A stretch of 49,392 nucleotides of DNA, from contig NZ_JACJRG010000045.1 in NCBI RefSeq assembly GCF_014697125.1, positions 1 through 49,392 on the forward strand. The letters run 5' to 3'. Position 1 is the first letter of the stretch, and each line of letters opens with the position of its first letter. Origin of the DNA: Anabaena minutissima FACHB-250 (GTDB lineage: Bacteria; Cyanobacteriota; Cyanobacteriia; Cyanobacteriales; Nostocaceae). This document shows, in pieces, positions 18,884 through 27,563 of this stretch. The position numbers and the translations under genes are program-made. The notes under the pieces are model-generated. The model searched no databases and was not told the DNA's origin. It was given only the letters and a program-made list of their open reading frames with translations.

Positions 18884-19780
18884 ATGTTAAAACAAGCGAT
18901 CAAGAACTGCTCTCAGTATTTTTCTCGTCCAGAGGAGATTGAGAGATGGGATGAAGATATTATTGTTTGCAAGATTTTAAATCCCACTCCAGCAATTCAA
19001 GCCAATAGCTACTACTTTGGACATCCACAATGGGGGCTAAATTATTTTGACGCGTGTCATAGAGATGAAAAATTTGTGGAACTGTGGCGAGAAATTATTG
19101 GTAGTTGGCATGGCAAAGTAGTTGTGGATATTGGTTGTGGCCCGGGTAATGTCTATGCTTCTCTGAAGGAGGTTTGTGGTGAACCTGAGTTATTAATTGG
19201 TGTAGATGTTTCTCTCGGTGCTTTAAAAATAGCCCATCAAATTGGATACGCAGCCATTCTAGCCGATGCTCAAAATCTACCTTTGGTTTCTGGGTTTGCT
19301 GATATTGTGATACTGAATGCGTCTTTGCACCATTGCGATGATATGTCCAAGGTTTTGCAGGAAGCTGCTAAGTTGGTGCGTCCTGGTGGACTGTTAATCA
19401 CAGATCACGATCCCCAAAAAAGTGCTTATGAGTTCAAAGGTTTAGGTTCGCTATTATGGCAATTGCGGTTGCCAATTTATAGATATATGAAACGAGGTGG
19501 ACATTCCTCAGCAGAGGAGCAATCCTGGGGTTTGGCAACAGAGGTGCATCACAGAGCCTGTGATGGTGTCACATCAGAGATGTTCTATGAGTTGCTAGAA
19601 CCGATGGGGTTTGCAGTTAAGGTTTATCCTCATAACCACACGGTAGGGGTAGAAGCGTTAAAGGGCAACTACGGTAAGCCATTTTGGAAGTATCGTCTAG
19701 CTCAGAAATTATCAGGTATAGACCCCAACTCCCCAGAGGCGGCATTGTCTTTGATGTGTGTTGCCACTCGCATGGATTGA
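18884..19780 (+). CDS. Class I SAM-dependent methyltransferase
   Basis: A 298-residue protein with motif I VVDIGCGPG at residues 80-88, GVDVSLGALKIA for the acidic loop, ADAQNLPLVSGFADIVILNASLHHCDD for motifs II-III, and LVRPGGLLITDHD for motif post-III: a standard Methyltransf_11 domain. It transfers a methyl group from S-adenosylmethionine to an unknown acceptor. Surrounded by glycosyltransferase and oxygenase genes, it may O-methylate a sugar or cap the chain. The C-terminal 100 residues are outside the core fold and contain several aromatic and basic residues. Confidence 0.9.
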   Translation: MLKQAIKNCSQYFSRPEEIERWDEDIIVCKILNPTPAIQANSYYFGHPQWGLNYFDACHRDEKFVELWREIIGSWHGKVVVDIGCGPGNVYASLKEVCGEPELLIGVDVSLGALKIAHQIGYAAILADAQNLPLVSGFADIVILNASLHHCDDMSKVLQEAAKLVRPGGLLITDHDPQKSAYEFKGLGSLLWQLRLPIYRYMKRGGHSSAEEQSWGLATEVHHRACDGVTSEMFYELLEPMGFAVKVYPHNHTVGVEALKGNYGKPFWKYRLAQKLSGIDPNSPEAALSLMCVATRMD

Positions 19781-19832
19781 TTGATACTCTAAACCAGCAT
19801 GATTTCAGCAAATAACAGGTGTTCTACCTTCC

Positions 19833-20660
19833 TCACTTACTTTTTAACTTCTCCCTTTCAATCAGACGAATTGCCAGGATAGTTTCTGCTAAAACACGTT
19901 GAAATACGTAATACCAACCATGCCAACCATCAAAAATCCAGCCTTCGATAATCAAGCAATAGAGAAAGACCATCCAAGGAGCTAAAATTTTTCGTCTGCG
20001 GATACGGTCAACCCAATCAAGTTCGTTGATGGGAGTTTCTAGTATTTTCTTGGATTCAAGGACTGTATAGCGTTCTTGTGACCATAACCAACGACTAAAC
20101 GGTTTGCGATCATCGTGGTAGAGATAAGCAGATAGTACAGCTGATTGACCAGTCAGTTGTAAGACTTGTGTATGTCCATCATCGATATAAATAGCTTTAC
20201 TTTTTTGAAACAGGACTTGACGGGGAGGAAGTATTCGGGTGTTGCGAACGGGTTTGCCAAATATACAGTATTTGAATCTGGCAAAGTAGCCATCAATTTG
20301 TCCATCGACAGATAAGCCGGACATTTCAGAGATTAACTCATCTGTAACTATATAATCTGCATCTAGAGAAAGTACCCAAGGGGACTGAACTTTTTCTAAA
20401 CCATAGTTCCATTGTTGACCGTGGGTATCGAATTTACGTTGAAATACCTGGACTTGTGAATAAGAGTTAAGAATTTCTAGGGTTGTATCGGTACTATAGC
20501 TATCAATAACTATGATTTGTTTTGCCCAAGTGAGACACTCAAGTGTGCGTCCAATATTGGGTTCTTCATTATAAGTAAGAATTAGGGGAGTGATTTGCTC
20601 TAACATGGATACACTTATTCCATCAGAATTAGACCAATTCTCTGTAGTAGGTGTTTGCAT
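19833..20660 (-). CDS. GT2-family glycosyltransferase (WaaE-like)
   Basis: A 275-residue protein with ITPLILTYNEEPNIGRTLECL, IIVIDSYSTDTT and WVLSLDADYIVTDEL, where DAD is the metal-binding DxD. The N-E-E-x-N-I and S-x-D-x-T pattern is that of the WaaE/KdtX-like branch of GT2. C-terminal WMVFLYCLIIEGWIFDGWHGWYYV is hydrophobic and may anchor it to the membrane. It is convergent with the methyltransferase, only 52 bases apart. An alternative ATG lies 18 codons in (MLEQITPLIL), which matches the usual family length better. Confidence 0.9.
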   Translation of the reverse strand: MQTPTTENWSNSDGISVSMLEQITPLILTYNEEPNIGRTLECLTWAKQIIVIDSYSTDTTLEILNSYSQVQVFQRKFDTHGQQWNYGLEKVQSPWVLSLDADYIVTDELISEMSGLSVDGQIDGYFARFKYCIFGKPVRNTRILPPRQVLFQKSKAIYIDDGHTQVLQLTGQSAVLSAYLYHDDRKPFSRWLWSQERYTVLESKKILETPINELDWVDRIRRRKILAPWMVFLYCLIIEGWIFDGWHGWYYVFQRVLAETILAIRLIEREKLKSK

Positions 20661-21210
20661 AGGAATTTAGATATAGGAATCCGATGTGATGGTTGAAATA
20701 CGGGTAGTGTAGGTTTTGCCAACCAAAAGCTAGATGCTGTGGGCTGCATTACTTAAAATTTTTCACATACGATTTGATTTAGGATTCTGATAATTGATGT
20801 AGTTAGAAGTGGAGTCTTTTGATTGGATAGCATACATAAGCTGGAATTTGTAGATTTTTGATCAATCAGATGATTCAGTGTAATCCATAAAAGATGACGA
20901 AGATTAAGTGTTTGGAAATATTTATAGTAAATTTTAGTAAAATTTTATACAATTTTTTTAATAAAACTGATGATGTTGGCGAATGTTTTTAACCTGGATT
21001 TGCTTTTAAAGATGTTAAATATGCGCTAGCAGCGAGATTACTATTAGCGATTCATCATACTCAGTGCTGAGTTCTGAATAAAGTAAAAAGTCCAGGCTTA
21101 AACCTCGCTTTGCTATTAGCATTTTCAACTCAGGACTTTTCATTAGTATTGAAGAAAGACTGGAGTTGTGGCGATCGCTATAGCTATAATTTCGTCTTTC
21201 TCTATTCAGC
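20661..21210. other. Intergenic stretch without a convincing gene
   Basis: About 550 AT-rich bases follow the start of the GT2 gene. Apart from a 14-base perfect palindrome ACTCAGTGCTGAGT at 21059-21072 and one GCGATCGC octamer near 21171, I see nothing gene-like. A plus-strand frame from 21110 overlaps the small membrane protein gene antisense and looks spurious. Confidence 0.4.
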
Positions 21211-21420
21211 TCAATTTTTTTGTTTTAAAAATCTGTTGGTGCTAGCTAACACCGCAATCAGTAGGAACAACTGGATTTGCCAAGGTGCTAAAATCAAACT
21301 CAAAATCAAACTGAGGATGGTAAACAGACTGATAATATAGCCGGTTTCATCATGACACTTTTGTGATATGTAACCAGTTGCTAAACCTGTAACAAGAGGA
21401 ATCAGAAAAAACAAGGGCAT
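21211..21420 (-). CDS. Small two-segment membrane protein, hypothetical
   Basis: A 69-residue protein with two hydrophobic segments: MPLFFLIPLVTGLATGYIS at the start and IISLFTILSLILSLILAPW through FLLIAVLA. The start is well supported by GGAGGTG seven bases upstream of the ATG. The intervening loop has one cysteine and two histidine/acidic residues (KCHDETG). I do not recognise a family, but short proteins of this form are common in cyanobacteria. It is divergent from the tex gene. Confidence 0.6.
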   Translation of the reverse strand: MPLFFLIPLVTGLATGYISQKCHDETGYIISLFTILSLILSLILAPWQIQLFLLIAVLASTNRFLKQKN

Positions 21421-21659
21421 TTTTATTCACCTCCACAAGTGAAAATGTAAAGCTTTAATCAAAGCAGATAGAATTTTTTTTCTAATTGTTGTTAATATTA
21501 CATCTTAGTCGATGGCATCACAATAAATTTCTTAAAACAACTACATATTTTGTTAAGATTACCCAGTTACATAGTAATTTAGCTTAACACTCAGTGCTGT
21601 TACTGGCACAACCATTTAGCATATTAACTTTAGGACTCATCTTTTTCCTGAGACACCCG

Positions 21660-23816
21660 ATGCAAAACATTCCTCACATACTGGCAACTGAACTAGAACT
21701 CAAACCTCATCAGGTAGAAAACGCGCTAGAACTTTTGGCAGAGGGTGCGACAATTCCCTTCATTGCACGTTACCGGAAAGAACGGACTGGAGAAATGAAT
21801 GAAATCCAATTACGCGATTTAGCTGATAGGTATACTTACTTAACGGAATTAGAGGAAAGGAAGTCAGCCATTGTAAAGGCGATCGCAGAACAAGGTAAAC
21901 TGACCGACGAATTAAAAAATAAAATCTCATCTTGCTTACAAAAAACAGAACTTGAGGATTTATACCTACCATATCGCCCAAAACGACGCACGCGCGCGAC
22001 TATCGCCAGAGAGAAAGGTTTGCAACCTCTGTCAGAATTCATCAAATCTTTAAATGTTAAAAACCCTGTTTCTGCCTCATTACAGGAAGAAGCAGCAAAA
22101 TATATTTCGGAAACTACAGGGGTAAAAACCACAGATGAAGCGTTAAAGGGTGCGGCTGATATTTTAGCGGAAGAAGTAGCTGAAAAAGCGAATTTACGTG
22201 CCTATATTCGTGATTATTTCCTCGAAAATGGCGTGTTTATCTCCCGCATTAAAGATAATTACCCTGAAGGTACAACTAAGTTTGAAATGTACCGGAATTA
22301 TCAAATTAAAGTCAAAAATATTGCACCTCATAACCTGCTGGCTTTATGTCGGGGTGAAGCCGAGGAAGTATTAAACTTTAATCTTACCTTTGATGAAGAT
22401 TTTGTTCTCTCCCATCTAGAATCCCAAGAAATTAAAACGAAAGTCCGAGAAATTCGAGATTTTTATCAAGCGATGCTGAAGGACGCTTTTAATCGTCTGA
22501 TGAAAACTTCTCTGATTACAGAAGTAATTGCTGAAAAGAAAACTTATGCAGATATAGAATCAATCAAAACCTTTGAAGCAAACTTACGAGAATTATTGCT
22601 ATCTGCACCGGCGGGAATGAAACCAACCTTAGCTATAGACCCAGGATTTAGAACTGGTTGTAAAACGGCAATTCTCGAACAAACTGGCAAATTTTTAGAA
22701 TATCAAGCGATATTTCCCCATCAAGCTGCTGAACAGCGTGCTAAAGCTGCTCAAACTCTCAAAAAGTTGATTGAAAAATACAAAATTGAATTAATTGCTA
22801 TTGGTAATGGTACAGCTTCCCGTGAGACAGATGAGTTTGTCGCGCAAGTATTACAAGCACTAGACCAGAAACCCGTAAAGGTCATAGTCAATGAGTCAGG
22901 TGCATCTATATATTCTGCTAGTCAAGTGGCAATTGACGAGTTTCCCGATTTAGATATTACAGTCCGTGGTGCTATTAGTATTGGCCGGCGGTTACAAGAC
23001 CCTTTAGCTGAATTGGTCAAGATTGATCCTAAATCAATTGGTGTAGGACAATATCAGCATGATGTTGATCAAAAGTTGTTGAAGAAGAAATTAGATGAGA
23101 CTGTAGAAAGCTGCGTTAACTACGTTGGCGTGGACTTAAATATGGCATCGAAGGAACTATTAACTTTTGTTTCGGGGATTACACCCACAGTTGCTAATAA
23201 TATTGTGGCCTATCGCAATCAGTATGGAGCGTTTAAAAATCGGAAACAGCTGATGAAAGTACCGAAACTGGGGCCTAAAGCCTTTGAACAAGCGGCTGGG
23301 TTTCTTCGCATTCGTGGCGGAGATAACCCTTTGGATAATACAGCAGTGCATCCAGAAAGTTACCAAGTAGTGGAAGCGATCGCCTCTGACTTAAACGTAC
23401 CATTAAATCAAGTAACGCAAATTGCCGAAAAACTGCAAAAGACCAACTTAAAGAAATACGTCACTGATACCGTTGGTGAACCCACACTGCGGGACATTCT
23501 CAAAGAACTAGAAAAACCAGGTAGAGACCCCCGTGCAGAATTTAAGTACGCCACCTTTAAAGAAGGTATTAAAGAAATCAGGGACTTGCAAGAAGGAATG
23601 GAACTAGAGGGAATTGTCACTAATGTCGCCAACTTTGGCGCATTCGTTGATATCGGTGTCCATCAAGACGGCTTGGTGCATATCTCCCAACTCGCCGACA
23701 GATTTATAGATGACCCCAAAAAAGTTGTCAAAGTGGGACAAGTGGTAAAAGTGCGGGTTTTAGAAGTTAATGAGAAATTAAAGCGTATTAGTCTGTCGAT
23801 GAAAGCAGTGAAGTAG
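21660..23816 (+). CDS. tex: Tex-family RNA-binding transcription accessory protein
   Basis: A 718-residue protein from the ATG at 21660, which gives the usual Tex start MQNIPHILATELEL. An in-frame GTG at 21594 would add 22 hydrophobic residues with no family support. Domain order: Tex N-terminal helices (LLAEGATIPFIARYRKE), YqgF-like RNase H-fold (TLAIDPGFRTGCKTAI near residue 320), helix-hairpin-helix (ITPTVANNIVAYRNQYGAF near 500), and a C-terminal S1 RNA-binding domain (GMELEGIVTNVANFGAFVDIGV near 645). Tex acts in the cytoplasm on transcription and RNA stability. Normal length, no defects seen. Confidence 0.95.
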   Translation: MQNIPHILATELELKPHQVENALELLAEGATIPFIARYRKERTGEMNEIQLRDLADRYTYLTELEERKSAIVKAIAEQGKLTDELKNKISSCLQKTELEDLYLPYRPKRRTRATIAREKGLQPLSEFIKSLNVKNPVSASLQEEAAKYISETTGVKTTDEALKGAADILAEEVAEKANLRAYIRDYFLENGVFISRIKDNYPEGTTKFEMYRNYQIKVKNIAPHNLLALCRGEAEEVLNFNLTFDEDFVLSHLESQEIKTKVREIRDFYQAMLKDAFNRLMKTSLITEVIAEKKTYADIESIKTFEANLRELLLSAPAGMKPTLAIDPGFRTGCKTAILEQTGKFLEYQAIFPHQAAEQRAKAAQTLKKLIEKYKIELIAIGNGTASRETDEFVAQVLQALDQKPVKVIVNESGASIYSASQVAIDEFPDLDITVRGAISIGRRLQDPLAELVKIDPKSIGVGQYQHDVDQKLLKKKLDETVESCVNYVGVDLNMASKELLTFVSGITPTVANNIVAYRNQYGAFKNRKQLMKVPKLGPKAFEQAAGFLRIRGGDNPLDNTAVHPESYQVVEAIASDLNVPLNQVTQIAEKLQKTNLKKYVTDTVGEPTLRDILKELEKPGRDPRAEFKYATFKEGIKEIRDLQEGMELEGIVTNVANFGAFVDIGVHQDGLVHISQLADRFIDDPKKVVKVGQVVKVRVLEVNEKLKRISLSMKAVK

Positions 23817-23840
23817 GGGACTAATCAAGTCAAAAGTCAA

Positions 23841-23905
23841 AAGTCATAGACGCGAAAGCGGCTACTCTACGAGAACGCTAAAAGCGAACCCGAAGGGTAA
23901 GTCAA
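23841..23905. repeat. Dispersed cyanobacterial iterated repeat
   Basis: Just after tex lies a string of short iterated motifs (AGTCAAAAGTCA, GACGCGAAAGCGGC, TCTACGAGAACGCT, GAACCCGAAGGG) of the sort that occurs hundreds of times in Nostoc genomes. Several parts are near-palindromic. Related patches occur at 28486, 40110 and 41335 in this window. Confidence 0.5.
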
Positions 23906-24065
23906 AATTAATTAACTTCTAGGGATTGGGTATAAAAACTTATTGACTTAAATCATCCCTTTGGAAGAAACATAATCTATCTAGCAAGAGATGCTTTATT
24001 TAAGGCATTATTTGAAGATAGTAGAGGAAATTTGAAATAATTTTCTCTGATTTTTAGGTGAAAAA

Positions 24066-24461
24066 ATGTTGGGAACTTTTTTAATAGCTCTAGCTACAGC
24101 ACTTAGCTTACTAGTTGTGGATTTAGTTGTGCCTGGTGTTAACATTGCTAATTTTCCAGCCGCTTTAATTGCTGCTGTGGTAATTGGGTTAATTAATGGG
24201 TCAGTCAAACCAATTATCTCAACTCTCTCTTTACCCCTCAATTTCTTAACTCTAGGAGCATTTTCTCTAGTAGTTAACGGTATTTGTTTCTCCTTAGCAG
24301 CCGCACTAGTTCCTGGATTTAGTGTTCATGGTGTGATTGCTTTTATTTTGGGGCCTGTAGTCTTATCTTTGGCTAACACATTCATTAGCAAGTATTTCGC
24401 TGAAAAAAATCTAGCTTTGAGTCCAGATGTAGAAACTCAGGGTGAATTGCCATCTAGATAA
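24066..24461 (+). CDS. Phage holin family 4-like membrane protein
   Basis: A 131-residue protein with four hydrophobic segments: TFLIALATALSLLVVDLVVPG, FPAALIAAVVIGLINGSVKPI, LPLNFLTLGAFSLVVNGICFSLAA and GVIAFILGPVVLSLANTFI. The N-x-x-V-K-P-I-x-x-x-L-x-L-P-x-x-x-x-T-L-G-x-F pattern is that of the Phage_holin_4_2 / DUF360-like family, which in bacteria is a chromosomal membrane protein of unknown role and not a phage lysis gene. It is preceded by TTAGGTG near 24055. Freestanding between tex and the YqaE-like gene. Confidence 0.85.
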   Translation: MLGTFLIALATALSLLVVDLVVPGVNIANFPAALIAAVVIGLINGSVKPIISTLSLPLNFLTLGAFSLVVNGICFSLAAALVPGFSVHGVIAFILGPVVLSLANTFISKYFAEKNLALSPDVETQGELPSR

Positions 24462-24588
24462 CAATAAGTATCAGTAGCAGTGTTAATCAAATTAATTCTC
24501 TATCTCAATAGATAGTTCCTGAGATGGAGTTAGTAATTTGGTTGATTCAAGACAATGTGAATAAACTTGAAAAATTAATAGCAATCTC

Positions 24589-24780
24589 ATGAAATTATTA
24601 CGTTTTATTCTCGGTTTGTTAATACCACCTTTAGGTGTTTTCTTAACTGTTGGAGTTGGTCCAACTTTAGTGATTAATATTTTGCTCACCCTTTTAGGTT
24701 GGCTTCCAGGTAGTATTCATGCAATTTGGGTAATTGCTAAACATGAAGAACAAATGAATACCGGAAGAGGTATTTCCTAA
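24589..24780 (+). CDS. YqaE/Pmp3-family small membrane protein
   Basis: A 63-residue protein with two hydrophobic segments and the family core LLIPPLGVFLTVG followed by LVINILLTLLGWLPGSIHAIWVI, the invariant P-P-L-G-V and G-W-x-P-G-x-x-H-A pattern of YqaE/Pmp3 proteins (PF01679). These proteins sit in the plasma membrane and are tied to salt, cold or membrane-potential stress. The length is typical. It lies 127 bases after the holin-like gene, possibly on the same transcript. Confidence 0.9.
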   Translation: MKLLRFILGLLIPPLGVFLTVGVGPTLVINILLTLLGWLPGSIHAIWVIAKHEEQMNTGRGIS

Positions 24781-24836
24781 GAGGTTATTCCGATAAGGGA
24801 ACACCAACAAATAAATTATCCGCAATTGATGGTGGG

Positions 24837-24901
24837 GTAGGGTGCGTCAGTATGAATAATTTCTGAGTATAGTTAGGTTCTATCGCACTGACGCACCCTA
24901 C
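24837..24901. repeat. MITE-like inverted repeat (GTAGGGTGCG family)
   Basis: GTAGGGTGCGTCAGT at 24837-24851 is the exact reverse complement of ACTGACGCACCCTAC at 24887-24901, with a 35-base spacer. A degenerate relative sits at 25974-26006. Such elements are scattered widely in Nostocales and are thought to be non-autonomous miniature transposons. Confidence 0.6.
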
Positions 24902-24942
24902 AGTTTGGATATTTTTTTATCTGTAAGTCCCTAATAAAAAGC

Positions 24943-24978
24943 AATAAACCCCGATTTCTTGAAGAAACCGGGGTTATT
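24943..24978 (-). terminator. Rho-independent terminator of the coiled-coil gene
   Basis: On the minus strand AATAACCCCGGTTTCTTC pairs almost fully with GAAATCGGGGTTTATT around a tiny loop, and is followed by GCTTTTTATT. It starts 18 bases after the stop codon at 24996. The stem is strong enough to block transcripts from the plus side as well. Confidence 0.8.
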
Positions 24979-24995
24979 GATGTAGAATTAAAAGC

Positions 24996-25796
24996 CTATT
25001 TATGTACAATTTCTTTATCTTCTTTGCTAGGCTCTTTATCTTTGAATAAATCAGCAGTTGCTAGCAATAATTCCCGCAAGGTTTGTTTAAGTTGACGCTC
25101 TTTTCTAGCTATAGCTGTACCAGCTTCGCCTAGCTTATCATCTAGCTGCGATCGCTTCTCCTCTACCTGTGTAGCCAGAGCCTCTGCTTGGGGTCGAGCC
25201 TGATTATACCAATTGTTGGCTTCATCTAGATAATGTTTAACCTCTTCAGAACGTCCCCCATAACGTGCAGCTACGTTAGCACGAACAATAGCTAGTTGTG
25301 CTTGCAGTTGAGCATAACGTTTCTTTAAGAGTCCCACTTCTTCACTATCTTTGATGGCATTAATAGCAGCGTCAATGGTATTTTTAGTGGTAGTAGTATT
25401 TTCCTTACCAGTTTCTTCAATATCTGCTAAAATTCCATCAACATCTTGCTGGAGTTTTTCTTCTTCGCCATCTAATTGAGCTTGGAGTCTTTGCAATTCT
25501 GACTGCGTTTTAACAATGGCTTCATGTCTTTTAGTATTTACTCCTTCTATTGCACCTTCTATTGATGCTGTAACCTCCTCTTTAAATTCTGTACTTTTCT
25601 CTTGGAGGTTTTCAATTACAGTTGAAACAGCATCTCTGACAATGGCACGAATTTCTTGAGAACCTTCTTTAAACTCAGAAGCGGCTTGAGAAACAGCCGA
25701 TTTCACAATTTCACGAATGCGTTCAGTTCTTAACTGACCAGTGGCTTTTGCTTGTTGCAAATCTGATTGAATTTGCTCTTTGATATTATTAGCCAT
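24996..25796 (-). CDS. Coiled-coil, apolipoprotein/LEA-like hypothetical protein
   Basis: A 266-residue highly charged, helix-rich protein with heptad repeats through most of its length and no membrane segment or signal peptide. Recurrent Lys/Glu/Ala-rich segments such as KSAVSQAASEFKEGSQEI and DAVSTVIENLQEKSTEF resemble 11-residue amphipathic repeats of LEA or apolipoprotein-like proteins. A C-terminal segment contains LREVLLATADLF-like text (LRELLLATADLF) and a Lys/Glu tail. The function is unknown; a role in stress or membrane association is inference. It has its own promoter region and a clear terminator, so it is a single-gene unit. Confidence 0.75.
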   Translation of the reverse strand: MANNIKEQIQSDLQQAKATGQLRTERIREIVKSAVSQAASEFKEGSQEIRAIVRDAVSTVIENLQEKSTEFKEEVTASIEGAIEGVNTKRHEAIVKTQSELQRLQAQLDGEEEKLQQDVDGILADIEETGKENTTTTKNTIDAAINAIKDSEEVGLLKKRYAQLQAQLAIVRANVAARYGGRSEEVKHYLDEANNWYNQARPQAEALATQVEEKRSQLDDKLGEAGTAIARKERQLKQTLRELLLATADLFKDKEPSKEDKEIVHK

Positions 25797-26135
25797 TTTC
25801 TACTCTAGTATTTAGATAATTTGGATAAAATTCTTCAATTATGGTCTTCTATAGTCATTATGTCACGAGCTTTTGAGTTTAGTAACTTCCTTTAGATAGA
25901 AACTTTCTCTTTATCTCTTCATACAGAGTAATATGGTAATCTGGTTTGATTTTTGCAGAAAATTAGGTATTTGTAGGGTGCATTACATTGTCTCCAACAC
26001 ACCCTATGTCTCCGTTCAAAATCAAATATTAATCCTATATTAAATTATTCATAAATGCCAAAAATTTTAAGATGCTTATATGAACGATCGCCTATGTATG
26101 AGAAAATAAGTATCGATTGATATTTAGGATAAATA
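25797..26135. promoter_or_regulatory. Divergent intergenic region with degenerate repeat
   Basis: The 339 bases between the coiled-coil gene and the cytochrome c6 gene contain a decayed inverted repeat, TAGGGTG at 25974-25980 with CACCCTA at 26000-26006, related to the one at 24837. Promoters for both genes should lie here. A minus-strand frame at 26045-26236 is AT-rich and overlaps the cytochrome start, and is not accepted. Confidence 0.45.
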
Positions 26136-26483
26136 ATGGTGAAGATATATATTAACAAAATACTTACATTAGTGTTTATCATGTTATTGATGACTAACAC
26201 TTTTACTTTGCCTGTGAATGCCGCAGATATAGCCAACGGTGCAAATATCTTTAGTGTTCACTGTGCTGGTTGTCATATTAACGGAGGTAACATCATCAGG
26301 CGAGGTAAGAACTTACAGAAGAAAACACTAAAAAGATATGGTATGGATTCTCTAGAGTCTATTACAGGCATTGTTACTAATGGTAAAAGTAATATGTCAG
26401 CTTATAAAGACCGCCTCACTGAGCAAGAGATTCAGGAGGTTGCTGCTTATGTTTTAGAACAAGCAGAAACAGGTTGGAAATAA
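26136..26483 (+). CDS. petJ: Cytochrome c6-like lumenal/periplasmic electron carrier
   Basis: A 115-residue precursor. The signal peptide (KIYINKILTLVFIMLLMTNTF) ends at about VNA|AD, residue 29/30, giving a mature protein of about 86 residues, normal for c6. The haem site is CAGCH at 43-47, with Met87 as the likely sixth ligand, and the ending ...AAYVLEQAETGW is the c6 signature. It carries electrons to photosystem I or a terminal oxidase in the thylakoid lumen. The mature part is rich in Arg/Lys (NIIRRGKNLQKKTLKR). The usual M-P after the loop is M-S here, so this may be a divergent paralog. AGGA lies upstream of the start. Confidence 0.88.
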   Translation: MVKIYINKILTLVFIMLLMTNTFTLPVNAADIANGANIFSVHCAGCHINGGNIIRRGKNLQKKTLKRYGMDSLESITGIVTNGKSNMSAYKDRLTEQEIQEVAAYVLEQAETGWK

Positions 26484-26529
26484 CAAAGTTATTAGTTATT
26501 AGTCATTGCTTAAAATTCCGAAAAAAATC

Positions 26530-27546
26530 ATGTTATCAGCAGAAAGTCGGTTACAATTTACTCCAGATTTAAATATTTGTCGGATATTAAATGGTATGTG
26601 GCAAGTATCCGGCGGACATGGCAGAATTAATCCTCAAGCTGCCATTGAAAGTATGTTCAAATATGTGGATGCAGGTTTTACTAGTTGGGATTTAGCAGAC
26701 CATTATGGGCCAGCAGAAGATTTTATTGGTGAATTTCGTCGTCAGCTAGCTGCTACCCGTGGAAAAGAAGCTTTATCTCAGGTACAAGCTTTTACAAAAT
26801 GGGTTCCTCGTCCTGGGAAAATGACGAAGAAATTGGTTGAGGAAAATATTGATATTTCCCTGAGAAGAATGGATGTAGAATCTCTGGATTTGATGCAGTT
26901 TCACTGGTGGGAATATCTAGATAAAAACTATTTAGATGCTCTCAAATATATGGCGGAACTGCAAACAGAGGGTAAAATTAAGCATCTGGCTTTGACTAAT
27001 TTTGATACAGAACATCTGCAAATCATTACTGAAGCAGGTATTAAAATTGTTTCTAATCAAGTGCAATTTTCTCTCGTTGACCGCCGTCCAGAAGTGAATA
27101 TGATCAAGTTTTGTCAACAGCATGACATTAAACTATTTACTTATGGCTCGCTTTGTGGTGGATTTCTATCAGAGAAGTATTTAGGTAAACCAAAACCACG
27201 CAGCTTTGATTTAACTACAGTCAGCTTGCGAAAATATAAAAATATGATTGATGGTTGGGGTGGTTGGGAATTATTTCAAGAGTTGCTATCTACCCTGAAA
27301 GAAATCGCTGATAAACATGGAGTCAGTATTTCTAACGTCGCAGTGAGATCCATTTTGGATCAGCCAGCCGTTGGTGGCGTAATAGTTGGTGCGAGGCTGG
27401 GAATAGCGGAACATATAGAAGATAACGCCAAAATATTTAGTTTGAATTTAGATGCTGAAGATAGCGATCGCATCAACACCATATCTCAAAAATCACGGGA
27501 CTTGTATCAGGTGATTGGTGATTGTGGTGATGAATACCGGAAATAG
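26530..27546 (+). CDS. Aldo/keto reductase family protein
   Basis: A 338-residue protein from the ATG at 26530. A TTG at 26506 would add eight residues (LKIPKKI) and is less likely. The sequence shows the (beta/alpha)8 aldo/keto reductase landmarks: GMWQVSGGHG, SWDLADHYGPAEDFIG with catalytic D and Y, FTKWVP with the catalytic K, MQFHWWEY with H, LALTNFDTEHL, SNQVQFSLVDRRPE and GVIVGARLG for NADPH binding. It reduces carbonyl compounds with NADPH in the cytoplasm. It follows the cytochrome gene by 46 bases and precedes a VOC gene by 17, so the last two are likely cotranscribed. Confidence 0.9.
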   Translation: MLSAESRLQFTPDLNICRILNGMWQVSGGHGRINPQAAIESMFKYVDAGFTSWDLADHYGPAEDFIGEFRRQLAATRGKEALSQVQAFTKWVPRPGKMTKKLVEENIDISLRRMDVESLDLMQFHWWEYLDKNYLDALKYMAELQTEGKIKHLALTNFDTEHLQIITEAGIKIVSNQVQFSLVDRRPEVNMIKFCQQHDIKLFTYGSLCGGFLSEKYLGKPKPRSFDLTTVSLRKYKNMIDGWGGWELFQELLSTLKEIADKHGVSISNVAVRSILDQPAVGGVIVGARLGIAEHIEDNAKIFSLNLDAEDSDRINTISQKSRDLYQVIGDCGDEYRK

Positions 27547-27563
27547 AAGGTGACAGGGAGACT

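Noticed and set aside
21110..21340. Plus-strand frame antisense to the small membrane protein
   Set aside because: No Shine-Dalgarno sequence, whereas the minus-strand gene has GGAGGTG at good spacing.
24066..24461. Phage lysis holin
   Set aside because: The family name contains holin, but no endolysin or phage gene is nearby and chromosomal copies are common in cyanobacteria.
26045..26236. Minus-strand frame over the cytochrome c6 start
   Set aside because: Overlaps the signal peptide region antisense and has no supporting features.
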